In this document: piece after piece, positions 57,142 to 64,000 of the stretch
Position numbering within the stretch: the stretch's first letter is position 1
How the letters are laid out: the number at the start of each line of letters is the position of its first letter
Origin: DAOUEO01 sp963763495
GTDB taxonomy: Bacteria > Chloroflexota > Dehalococcoidia > DSTF01 > JALHUB01
Reading direction: 5' to 3'
Assembly: GCA_963763495.1 (NCBI GenBank)
Contig: CAVXOY010000007.1
Span: 1-64,000 of the forward strand
DNA: 64,000 bases
Position numbers and translations under genes: made by a program
Notes under the pieces: model-generated
Seen by the model: the letters and a program-made list of their open reading frames with translations, nothing else
What the model was told of the DNA's origin: nothing
Database searches by the model: none

Positions 57142-58069
57142 TCCCGAATCCTTCCCCCACAAACGCTACCTCCGGCGACAGCTTGATCGAGAACTCCGCC
57201 TTGACCTTCTCCTGAGCCAGCTCCATGAGGGCTTTCACGTCGGCGGCCCTCGCCTGCCCCACGTTCAGGATGAAGTTGGGATGCTTGACGGAGAACTCAG
57301 CGTCGCCGATGCGGTGTCCTCTCAGCCCCACCTGGTCGATCAACCACCAGGCGGGGTACTCGCGTGCGTTCTTGAAGATAGAGCCGGCGCTGCGGCCTCG
57401 CGGCTGCGATTCCTGCCGCAGATGGTCGAACTCCGCTGTCTTCTTCTGGAGTTCCTCAATGCTTCCGGGAACCAGGCGCAGATCGGCCCACAAGATGACC
57501 TGTCCCGTGAAGAGGCGGCGCGTGAAGCCGCTCTCCCGGTAGCCCAGGCCCAACTCGTTGATGTCGAGCGCGTACTCCTGGCCCTCCTTGTCCGCCATCC
57601 CCACGCCGACCAAGACGTTCGCCAGGCAGCCGTCGTAGGCGCCGGCGTTGTATACCACTGCGCCGCCGATAGTGCCGGGTATGCCCCCCGCCCATTCCAG
57701 ACCGGCGAAGCCCTTGCGCGTCAGATCGCGGGCAAGCGATGCCAAACTGGCCCCCGACTCGACCCGGAAGAGGGCGGAGCCGTTTTGCCGTTCCTGAGGG
57801 GCCTCGACCCGCCGCGCCCGGTTCTCGATCACGACGCCGCGGATGCCCTTGTCGCCGACCAGGATGTTGCTCCCTGCGCCCAGGACGAAGAAGGGCGTCT
57901 CGTGGCGGTGACATATCGCCGTCAATTGACGCAGTTCGTCGGCTGTCGACGCCGCCACATAGATGTCGGCGGGCCCGCCGATGCCAAACGTCGTGTGGCG
58001 GGCCAGCGGCTCGTCCCGCCGGACCTCCACCATCGTCTGCAACTCCTCGATTAGGGCCTCACTCACCAT
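57128..58069 (-). CDS. murB: UDP-N-acetylenolpyruvoylglucosamine reductase
   Basis: FAD enzyme making UDP-MurNAc. 313 residues. HTTFGIGGPADIYVAA and FVLGAGSNILVGDKGIRGVVIE bind FAD; GIPGTIGGAVVYNAGAY holds the substrate loop; GRSAGSIFKNAREYPAWWLID carries the catalytic Ser; KHPNFILN closes the site. It lacks the Tyr loop of the E. coli enzyme, so it is type II. Start overlaps the murC stop by 11 bases. Confidence 0.96.
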   Translation of the reverse strand: MVSEALIEELQTMVEVRRDEPLARHTTFGIGGPADIYVAASTADELRQLTAICHRHETPFFVLGAGSNILVGDKGIRGVVIENRARRVEAPQERQNGSALFRVESGASLASLARDLTRKGFAGLEWAGGIPGTIGGAVVYNAGAYDGCLANVLVGVGMADKEGQEYALDINELGLGYRESGFTRRLFTGQVILWADLRLVPGSIEELQKKTAEFDHLRQESQPRGRSAGSIFKNAREYPAWWLIDQVGLRGHRIGDAEFSVKHPNFILNVGQARAADVKALMELAQEKVKAEFSIKLSPEVAFVGEGFGNDNE

Positions 58070-59498
58070 GCTTAGCCCTCTTTCGCAAGCCTGCTAAGAC
58101 CAGCGGTCCCACCTGGTCGACAGGCCCGGCGCCGATCGTAAAGAAGACGTCGCCGGGTTTCAGTATTCCCAGCGCTTCCGCCGCCGCCGCCTCGAAGGTG
58201 GGGACGAACGTTGCCTTTGGCCGCTTGACCTCCTTGGCCAGCTCCTCCGCGCTCATGCCCTCGGCGTATGTCTCCCGGGCGGCGTAGGTGTCGGCGATGA
58301 ACAGCACGTCGAGGCCTTTGAAGCAGGTGCGGAATTCCTTCCGCAGGTATAGCGTGCGGCTGAATGTATGAGGCTGAAACACGCCGACTAATCGCCGTCC
58401 CGTGAAACGCTCGCGGGCAGCGGCAATCGTCGCTGCCACTTCTGTGGGATGGTGCGCATAGTCGTCCATCACCGTCACCCCTGCCGCCTCGCCGATCAGC
58501 TCGAAGCGCCGTCCGGCGCCCCGAAACTCCGCGACTGCCTTCTTCATCACCCCCAGCGGTACGCCGGCGTGATGGCCGACGGCTATGGCCGCCAGGGCGT
58601 TGCTCACGTTGTGCCGCCCCGGCAGCCCCAGATGGAACTCGCCGTAGGGACGGCCGTGCAGTCCCACCAGGAACTCCTGCGCCCCCTCTGAGGTCTTGCC
58701 CAAGTGGCTGACGACCCAGTCCACCGGCGCATCCAGCCCGTAGAACTCCACCTGCTCCGTCTGGAGAGGGATCGGCTCAGCTTTGCCTCGGCCCAGGAGG
58801 TCGCAGACGGTCGGGTTGTCGGCGCAGGCGATGATCCGGCCTGTCGGGCGCACCGCCTTCAAGAATTGGCTGAACGCCTCCTTGACCGCGTCGAAAGAGC
58901 CGTAGAAGTCGAGGTGATCGGGCTCGATGTTCGTGACGACAGCCAAGTCGGGCTCGTAGCTGAGGAAGGCGGCGTCGAACTCGTCCGCCTCCACCACGAT
59001 GTGCTCTCCCTTGCCGGCGGCGGCGTTCGTACCCAGATTCACGACGTCACCCCCGACGAGGAACGTCGGCGATAGCCCGGCCTCGCTCAGCATGAACGAG
59101 ACGAAGGCGCTCGTCGTCGTCTTGCCGTGAGTGCCGGCAATGGCGATGGCGTAGCGGCCTTCCATCAGCCTCGCCACCATGTCCGCTCGCTTGATCACAG
59201 GGATGCCGCGCCGCTGCGCCTCGTTGGTCTCCGGGTTGTCCTTGGTTGCCGCCGAGGTCGTGACCACCAGCTCGGCATCGTCCACGTTTGCCGCGGCGTG
59301 GCCTTCGTAGATGGTCGCCCCTTGCTCGCGCAGTCGCTCTGTGAACGAGGACAGTTGCAGATCGGAGCCGCTTATCTGATGCCCCCAGGTCATGAGGATG
59401 TGGGCGATGGCTGACATGTGCACACCGCCGATCCCTACCAGATGGACCCGCTGGGGGATTGCCCGCGGTCCTGCCTTCTCTTTGGCTACCATCAACAT
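58059..59498 (-). CDS. murC: UDP-N-acetylmuramate--L-alanine ligase
   Basis: Adds the first peptide residue to UDP-MurNAc. 479 residues from the ATG at 59498, three bases after the murG stop; reading further upstream lies wholly inside murG. VHLVGIGGVHMSAIAHIL (~19-36), P-loop GTHGKTTTSAFVSFML (~120), NIEPDHLDFYG and DDYAHHPTEVAATI are the Mur ligase landmarks. Confidence 0.96.
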   Translation of the reverse strand: MLMVAKEKAGPRAIPQRVHLVGIGGVHMSAIAHILMTWGHQISGSDLQLSSFTERLREQGATIYEGHAAANVDDAELVVTTSAATKDNPETNEAQRRGIPVIKRADMVARLMEGRYAIAIAGTHGKTTTSAFVSFMLSEAGLSPTFLVGGDVVNLGTNAAAGKGEHIVVEADEFDAAFLSYEPDLAVVTNIEPDHLDFYGSFDAVKEAFSQFLKAVRPTGRIIACADNPTVCDLLGRGKAEPIPLQTEQVEFYGLDAPVDWVVSHLGKTSEGAQEFLVGLHGRPYGEFHLGLPGRHNVSNALAAIAVGHHAGVPLGVMKKAVAEFRGAGRRFELIGEAAGVTVMDDYAHHPTEVAATIAAARERFTGRRLVGVFQPHTFSRTLYLRKEFRTCFKGLDVLFIADTYAARETYAEGMSAEELAKEVKRPKATFVPTFEAAAAEALGILKPGDVFFTIGAGPVDQVGPLVLAGLRKRAKHGE

Positions 59499-59500
59499 TC

Positions 59501-60592
59501 CTATTTCGCCATCTCTATCAACAGGCCGGCGATGCGGTCCGTCGCGTCGGGGCAGGCCAGCGCTCGCGCCGACTGCGCCATCGCCTTCAGCCGTTCGTCG
59601 TCGTTCAGAAGCTCTTTCAAAAGGGCCACCGCCCCCGCGACATGGCTGTTCGTCAGCATCAGCGCCGCCCCTCGATCGCTGAGGTAGCGGGCGTTCTCTT
59701 CCTGATCGGAGAAGGGGCCGGGTACCAGAACCGCCGGCAGGCCAAGAGCCGGCAGCTCGCCGAGAGTCGAAGCGCCGGCGCGGCTGAGGGCGAGGTCGGC
59801 TGCTGCCATCGCCCACGGCATCTCATCGTGCAGGTAGGGGCAGAGATGGTAGCGGTCTCTCGATTCCGCCGGCAACCCATCATGGACGCGCGCCAGCCAC
59901 TCGATGTCGGTTGCGCCGGATACGTGAACTATTTGACATAACGATACGAGGCCGGGGAGATTCTCCGCGACCATCCGGTTGAGGCTATGAGCGCCCTGGC
60001 TGCCCCCGCTGACGAGCAGGGTCTTGAGATTCGGGTCGAGATTCAACCGGCGCCGTCCCTCATCTCGAACCGCCTCCAGGAAGCCCTTCCGGACGGGGTA
60101 GCCCGTGACGAATGTCTTGCCCTTGGGTAGGTAGGGGAGAGATGCCTCGCTGGTGACCGCTATCCGCGTAGCCAGACGAGCGATTAGCCGCACTGCCCAG
60201 CCGGGCCGGATGTCGGGTAGATAGAGCAGCAGAGGCCGTCTGACGATGCGGGCGGCGAGGGCAACCGGTACGCTGGCGTATCCCCCCGTCGCGAAGACGA
60301 CGTGCGGCCGGAACTGCTTCAGATACCGTCGCGCCTCGAGCGTCCCCCGCAGCAGGTCGAACACACCCTTGACGAACCCCCAGGGTGAACGGCCCCGGAG
60401 GGCGCCTGCCCTGACCGCTCGAAACGGCATTATCTCATTCGTCATGAGCTGCTCGTCCGTCCGTCCCTGCACGCCGATGTACAGCAACTCCAGCGGCCCT
60501 TTGTCCGATATCTGTTGCCGGAGCGCCGCTGCCACTGCCAGGGCAGGGTAGACATGTCCTCCTGTGCCGCCGCCGGAAAGAACCACCCTCAT
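59501..60592 (-). CDS. murG: Lipid II synthase MurG
   Basis: Membrane-associated glycosyltransferase that adds GlcNAc to lipid I. 363 residues. N-terminal glycine loop LSGGGTGGHVYPALAVAAAL, FATGGYASVPVALAA, SGGSQGAHSLNRMV and the UDP-GlcNAc site LALSRAGASTLGEL...VLVPGPFSDQEENA. Start overlaps the ftsW stop by four bases. Confidence 0.96.
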   Translation of the reverse strand: MRVVLSGGGTGGHVYPALAVAAALRQQISDKGPLELLYIGVQGRTDEQLMTNEIMPFRAVRAGALRGRSPWGFVKGVFDLLRGTLEARRYLKQFRPHVVFATGGYASVPVALAARIVRRPLLLYLPDIRPGWAVRLIARLATRIAVTSEASLPYLPKGKTFVTGYPVRKGFLEAVRDEGRRRLNLDPNLKTLLVSGGSQGAHSLNRMVAENLPGLVSLCQIVHVSGATDIEWLARVHDGLPAESRDRYHLCPYLHDEMPWAMAAADLALSRAGASTLGELPALGLPAVLVPGPFSDQEENARYLSDRGAALMLTNSHVAGAVALLKELLNDDERLKAMAQSARALACPDATDRIAGLLIEMAK

Positions 60593-61776
60593 GCTGGTTC
60601 CCTCTCCAGACTGGGCTTGGCTCGTCGCCGGCCCAGCCGCTCCTTTTGCGGGGACTTCCCCCTCGCGTAGCGGGATACGCTCAGCAATACCCCCATTCCG
60701 GCCAGCGTTGCCGCCAGAGCGGAACCGCCGGAGCTCAGGAAGGGAAGCGGGATCCCGGTCATTGGGATCGAGCGGGTGATCCCGCCGATATTGATGAGCG
60801 TTTGGTAGGCTATCCAGCTCGTTATTCCGATTGCCAGCAGAGCCCCGAAGTTGTCGGGTGCGTTCACCATCACGCGGATGCCGCGATAGACCAGCAGGGC
60901 GAACAGGACGATGACAAGGGCCGCCCCGATAAAGCCGAGTTCCTCGCCGATGATGGCGAATACACCGTCGGTATGGGCGCTGGGCACGTAGAAGAACTTC
61001 TGCCGGCTCGCCCCGATTCCTAGTCCGGTCACGCCGCCGCTCCCGAGGGCTATCAGCAATTGCAGGATGTGAAATCCCCTGCCCGACGGGTCCGCTTCCG
61101 GGGAAACGAATGCGAAGAGTCTATCCATACGGTAGCCGCCGCTGAGGAGAAGGAAGCTGGCGCTCACGCCACCTATCGAGATCAAGGCTAGGAGATGGGT
61201 TAGCGCCCCTCCGGCCATGAAGAAGAGGGTTATCGTCGTCAGCACGATGATGATGGTCGTGCCCATGTCCGGCTCCGCCATGACCAAGCCGGCCACGAGG
61301 CCCACCATCAGCACGAAGGGAACGAAGCCGGCGGCGAAGCTCCTGACGTTGACCTGCCTGCTGGAGAGCCAGGCCGAGACGTAGATGATCAAGGCCAGCT
61401 TTGCGAACTCGCTCGGCTGAACGGGAGGAAGCGGTCCCAGCGCGATCCAGCGGGTGGCCCCGTAGCGGTTGACGCCGACCCCCGGCACCAAGACCGCCGC
61501 CAGCCCCAGCAGCGCTACCAGCATCAAGAGGGGACTGATCGTGCGCAGCCATCGGTAGTCCGTGCGCATGAGCAAGATCATGAGCCCCACCCCGATGACA
61601 GCCCACATCGCCTGCCGGGTGACGAAGTAGTAAGCGTTGCCGAATTCCAGGTCGCCGATGGCGAAGCTGGCGCTGTAGACGGTAATCAGACCCAGCACGA
61701 CCAGGATCGCGACCAGGCTGAGGATGAACGAATCCGGCTTTCCGGCGCGCAGGCGGGTCGTTTCTGTAGCTGCCAT
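60589..61776 (-). CDS. ftsW: Peptidoglycan polymerase FtsW
   Basis: SEDS-family glycosyltransferase of the divisome, 395 residues with about ten helices. GATRWIALGPLPPVQPSEFAKLALI (near residue 107-131, shown split), AEPDMGTTIIIVLT, VLSGGYRMDRLFAFVSPEADPSG...ALGSGGVTGLGIG and the PMTGIPLPFLSSGGSALAA signature near the C-terminus (parts shown). Its place between murD and murG marks it as FtsW rather than RodA. Confidence 0.94.
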   Translation of the reverse strand: MAATETTRLRAGKPDSFILSLVAILVVLGLITVYSASFAIGDLEFGNAYYFVTRQAMWAVIGVGLMILLMRTDYRWLRTISPLLMLVALLGLAAVLVPGVGVNRYGATRWIALGPLPPVQPSEFAKLALIIYVSAWLSSRQVNVRSFAAGFVPFVLMVGLVAGLVMAEPDMGTTIIIVLTTITLFFMAGGALTHLLALISIGGVSASFLLLSGGYRMDRLFAFVSPEADPSGRGFHILQLLIALGSGGVTGLGIGASRQKFFYVPSAHTDGVFAIIGEELGFIGAALVIVLFALLVYRGIRVMVNAPDNFGALLAIGITSWIAYQTLINIGGITRSIPMTGIPLPFLSSGGSALAATLAGMGVLLSVSRYARGKSPQKERLGRRRAKPSLEREPA

Positions 61777-61778
61777 GG

Positions 61779-63182
61779 CTACTGTCCCCCCTTTACGCTG
61801 GGAAGGGTCAGGACAAGGCGCCGGAAGTGGGCGCCGCGCTCCTCGAAATTCTCATAGGCGTCGAAGCTGGTACAGGCAGGCGATAGGAGCACCACATCGC
61901 CCGGTCGCGCGGCGGCGCGGGCTGCCTCCACCGCCTCAGGGAGAGTCGCCACTGTCTCCAAATGAGGCTGCTTCTCAGGGGAAACGTTGGCGCAGGCAGC
62001 CCGCGCCGCCGCGCCCAACACCTCCCGTGCCTCCCCGAAGAACACCGCCGCTCGACAGTGCCGGCAGATCTCTTCCGACATCTCATCGAGTGGTAGATGC
62101 TTCTCGCGGCCTCCCAGCAGCAGCACCAGCGGCTCCTCGAATGACCGCATCCCGGCCAGTGTCCGTTCCGGCGTCGTTGCGATGCTATCGTTGTAGTAGT
62201 CCACACCGTCGACGCAGGCCACGAACTCCAAGCGATGGGGCACGCCGTGGAACCTTTTCACCGCCGTCGCGATGGCATCCGGCGCAACGCCGCAGATCGA
62301 TGCCACCGCCGTCGCCGCCAGCACGTTCGACACGTTGTGCCGTCCTCGCAGCGGGATATCGGCGGCCGCCATGATGGGCGTTTCCCGGCCCTTCTGCCGC
62401 CAAACGATCATGCCGTCACGCAGTAGCGCCCCGTCACCCGGGAAGTCGGACTCCATACTGAAGAAGGACACCGACGCGCGCGCCTTCGCCGCCATCTCTC
62501 GTGTCTTCTCGTTGTCATAGTTCAGCACCGCTAGATCGTCTTCTGTCTGATAGCGCAGGATGTTCTCCTTGAGCGCTACGTAATCCGGCCAGCTATAGCG
62601 GTCGAGGTGATTAGGCGTGATGTTGGTGACACAGGCCACGTGGGGGCCTTTCTCCGTCAATTCCAGTTGCGTATGACTTACCTCCAGGACCACCCACGTC
62701 TCCGCTGTCACCTCGTCGAGCAGCGATAGCAGCCCGACGCCTATGTTTCCGCCCACCACGTGCTGCTTGCCGGCGGTCTCCATCATTGCCCCCACCAGGC
62801 TCGTGACCGTTGTCTTGCCGCTGCTGCCCGTGATTCCGATCACCGGCCCTGGGCAGAGGTCCAGGAACAACCGCATCATCGAGCTGAGGGGGATATGCCG
62901 CTCACGGGCTGCCGTGAGGGCAGGAATACTCAGAGGGACGCTCTGCGAAACAAACACTATGTCAGCGCCCACCGTATCCGCGGGGTCGTTGGCGCCGAGG
63001 GAGAGACGGACAGGAAGACCCTCTAGTCCCCGCAAACGGGAACCCAGCCGTTCGGCCGTCCTGATGTCGCTGGCGGTGACCTGAGCGCCCTGGCCCACCA
63101 GGTATCGCACCAAGTCCACGCCCTCGATACCAAGCCCCACCACCGTTACCTTCTTGCCGCGAAAGTCTGGTTTATGTGTCAT
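61779..63182 (-). CDS. murD: UDP-N-acetylmuramoylalanine--D-glutamate ligase
   Basis: Adds D-Glu to UDP-MurNAc-L-Ala. 467 residues. N-terminal KKVTVVGLGIEGVDLVRYL, P-loop ITGSSGKTTVTSLVGA (~117), NITPNHLDRY and the C-terminal YYNDSIATTPERTLAGM. Two bases separate its stop from ftsW and ten bases separate mraY from its start. Confidence 0.95.
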   Translation of the reverse strand: MTHKPDFRGKKVTVVGLGIEGVDLVRYLVGQGAQVTASDIRTAERLGSRLRGLEGLPVRLSLGANDPADTVGADIVFVSQSVPLSIPALTAARERHIPLSSMMRLFLDLCPGPVIGITGSSGKTTVTSLVGAMMETAGKQHVVGGNIGVGLLSLLDEVTAETWVVLEVSHTQLELTEKGPHVACVTNITPNHLDRYSWPDYVALKENILRYQTEDDLAVLNYDNEKTREMAAKARASVSFFSMESDFPGDGALLRDGMIVWRQKGRETPIMAAADIPLRGRHNVSNVLAATAVASICGVAPDAIATAVKRFHGVPHRLEFVACVDGVDYYNDSIATTPERTLAGMRSFEEPLVLLLGGREKHLPLDEMSEEICRHCRAAVFFGEAREVLGAAARAACANVSPEKQPHLETVATLPEAVEAARAAARPGDVVLLSPACTSFDAYENFEERGAHFRRLVLTLPSVKGGQ

Positions 63183-63192
63183 AGCATTTTAA

Positions 63193-64000
63193 CTAATCCG
63201 ACAGCGCTAATGCTATACCTAGAAGCCCTCCGACCATGCCAATTAGCCAAAATCTTGTGACGATCTGCGGCTCCGCCCAGCCCGACAGCTCGAAATGATG
63301 GTGCAGCGGCGTCATCCGGAAGATCCGCCGCCCCTTGGTGAGGCGGAAATAGACGATCTGGATCGCCGTCGATGCCCCCTCGAGGACAAACACGATCCCC
63401 ACGACCGGCAGCAGCAGCCACCATCCCGTCATCAGCGCCACCACCGCCAGCGTCGAGCCCAATGCGAGCGCTCCCGTGTCGCCCATGAATATCCGCGCTG
63501 GATGGGCGTTGTACCAGAGGAAGCCCAGCGTGGCTCCTACCACCGTCAGGCTGAATGTCGCTAGATAGTTCTGCTCCTGGAGGAAGGCGATTACCCCGTA
63601 GCAGGCAAAGGCCAGAGCGGTGGTTCCGCCGGCTAGCCCGTCCAGCCCGTCCGTTATCGCCACAGCGCTTGTGGTGAGGAGAAAGATGCCTACGGCCAGC
63701 GGTATGTACCAGAGACCCATGTGGTACTTGCCCAGCCAGGGCACGTTGATGCTCTGCGCATCCATGCCGTAATAGAGAATGAGAGCCGACGTTAGCCCCA
63801 GAGCCAGCAGCAGCGCCGTCTTCAGCCGCTTGTTGAGGCCTGCCCTTCCCTTGGCGCGCCCTTCTACGGTCAGGAAGTCGTCTATCAGCCCCAGCGTGCC
63901 CGTTGCCACGATTATCCCCAGCGGCAGGAAGATTGATCGCTTGTCGAACAGGTTGGTCGGCGCCGTTACCAGGAACACCGTCCCGAAGATCAACAGCCCG
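63193..64000 (-). CDS. mraY: Phospho-MurNAc-pentapeptide transferase, 5' end outside window
   Basis: Makes lipid I on undecaprenyl phosphate. The frame is open to the right edge, so about 270 C-terminal residues are seen of an expected ~330-360. LGLIDDFLTV carries the catalytic Asp pair, AITDGLDGLAGG and NAHPARIFMGDTGALALGS the nucleotide site, and TPLHHHFELSGW the conserved HHH loop. Confidence 0.96.
   Translation of the reverse strand, partial: GLLIFGTVFLVTAPTNLFDKRSIFLPLGIIVATGTLGLIDDFLTVEGRAKGRAGLNKRLKTALLLALGLTSALILYYGMDAQSINVPWLGKYHMGLWYIPLAVGIFLLTTSAVAITDGLDGLAGGTTALAFACYGVIAFLQEQNYLATFSLTVVGATLGFLWYNAHPARIFMGDTGALALGSTLAVVALMTGWWLLLPVVGIVFVLEGASTAIQIVYFRLTKGRRIFRMTPLHHHFELSGWAEPQIVTRFWLIGMVGGLLGIALALSD

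Noticed and set aside
59499..59816. 106-residue N-terminal extension of MurC
   Set aside because: It lies wholly inside murG and is Arg/Gly/Pro-rich; the ATG at 59498 fits the family start.

Overview
The window looks like a chromosomal segment of an uncultured, GC-rich Chloroflexota bacterium. This is an inference from gene content; no database search was possible. The pointers are a very large GT39-DUF2298 (Chlor_Arch_YYY) membrane protein, a B-box zinc-finger membrane protein, two B12-dependent class II ribonucleotide reductases in tandem, an rny-ymdB pair and a nearly complete dcw cluster. The dcw cluster means the cell makes peptidoglycan, unlike Dehalococcoides. Promoters that can be read are ordinary sigma70 type (TTGACA / TATAAT-like, 17-18 bp spacers).

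Layout. 1-3.0 kb: a secreted, beta-rich surface protein running off the left edge, broken into many frames. 3.0-4.25 kb: gene-free DNA with a tRNA-Pro 3' fragment flanked by repeated GATTCAGG octamers, and a 50-bp tandem repeat. 4.25-12.5 kb: a sugar-uptake island with a dead substrate-binding-protein stub, CUT1 permeases MalG/MalF, the ATPase UgpC/MalK, two substrate-binding lipoproteins, and a divergent GH4 glycosidase. 12.5-16.3 kb: tRNA-Arg(CCT), hemolysin III, tRNA-Ala(CGC), and rimM-khpA-rpsP-ffh. 16.4-21.1 kb: the 1,570-residue glycosyltransferase/DUF2298 fusion. 21.3-27.5 kb: gap, ybjQ, eno, a LOG-like protein, a secreted metalloprotease and a Xer recombinase. 27.7-34 kb: pcm, DUF72, uvrC, GNAT, pabC-pabB. 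34-38 kb: tRNA-Met, an isocitrate dehydrogenase-like gene, tRNA-Val/Leu/Arg, small envelope proteins. 38-46 kb: PHP, ymdB, rny, recX, recA, DUF167, yggT, proC, yggS. 46-52.5 kb: nrdJ, nrdJ, a small unknown gene and nrdR, with two NrdR boxes on the nrdR promoter. 52.8-64 kb: ftsZ-ftsA-ftsQ-ddl-murB-murC-murG-ftsW-murD-mraY (partial).

How the genes work together. The left third is a carbohydrate scavenging module: binding lipoproteins pass a sugar to MalF/MalG/UgpC and the GH4 enzyme cleaves it. The nrd block is a self-regulated dNTP supply unit. The right 11 kb builds lipid II and the division ring. The recA-recX and rny-ymdB pairs keep widely conserved neighbourhoods.

A caution for any user of this sequence: nine genes after the left-edge one, including essential eno and nrdJ, are each split by one to seven single-base indels (19 in all; 17 are extra bases, mostly in short homopolymers). 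In every case removing the indels restores a length divisible by three. This pattern fits sequencing/consensus error better than gene decay. By contrast the substrate-binding stub at 4.25-4.42 kb, with an in-frame stop and a truncation, looks truly dead.
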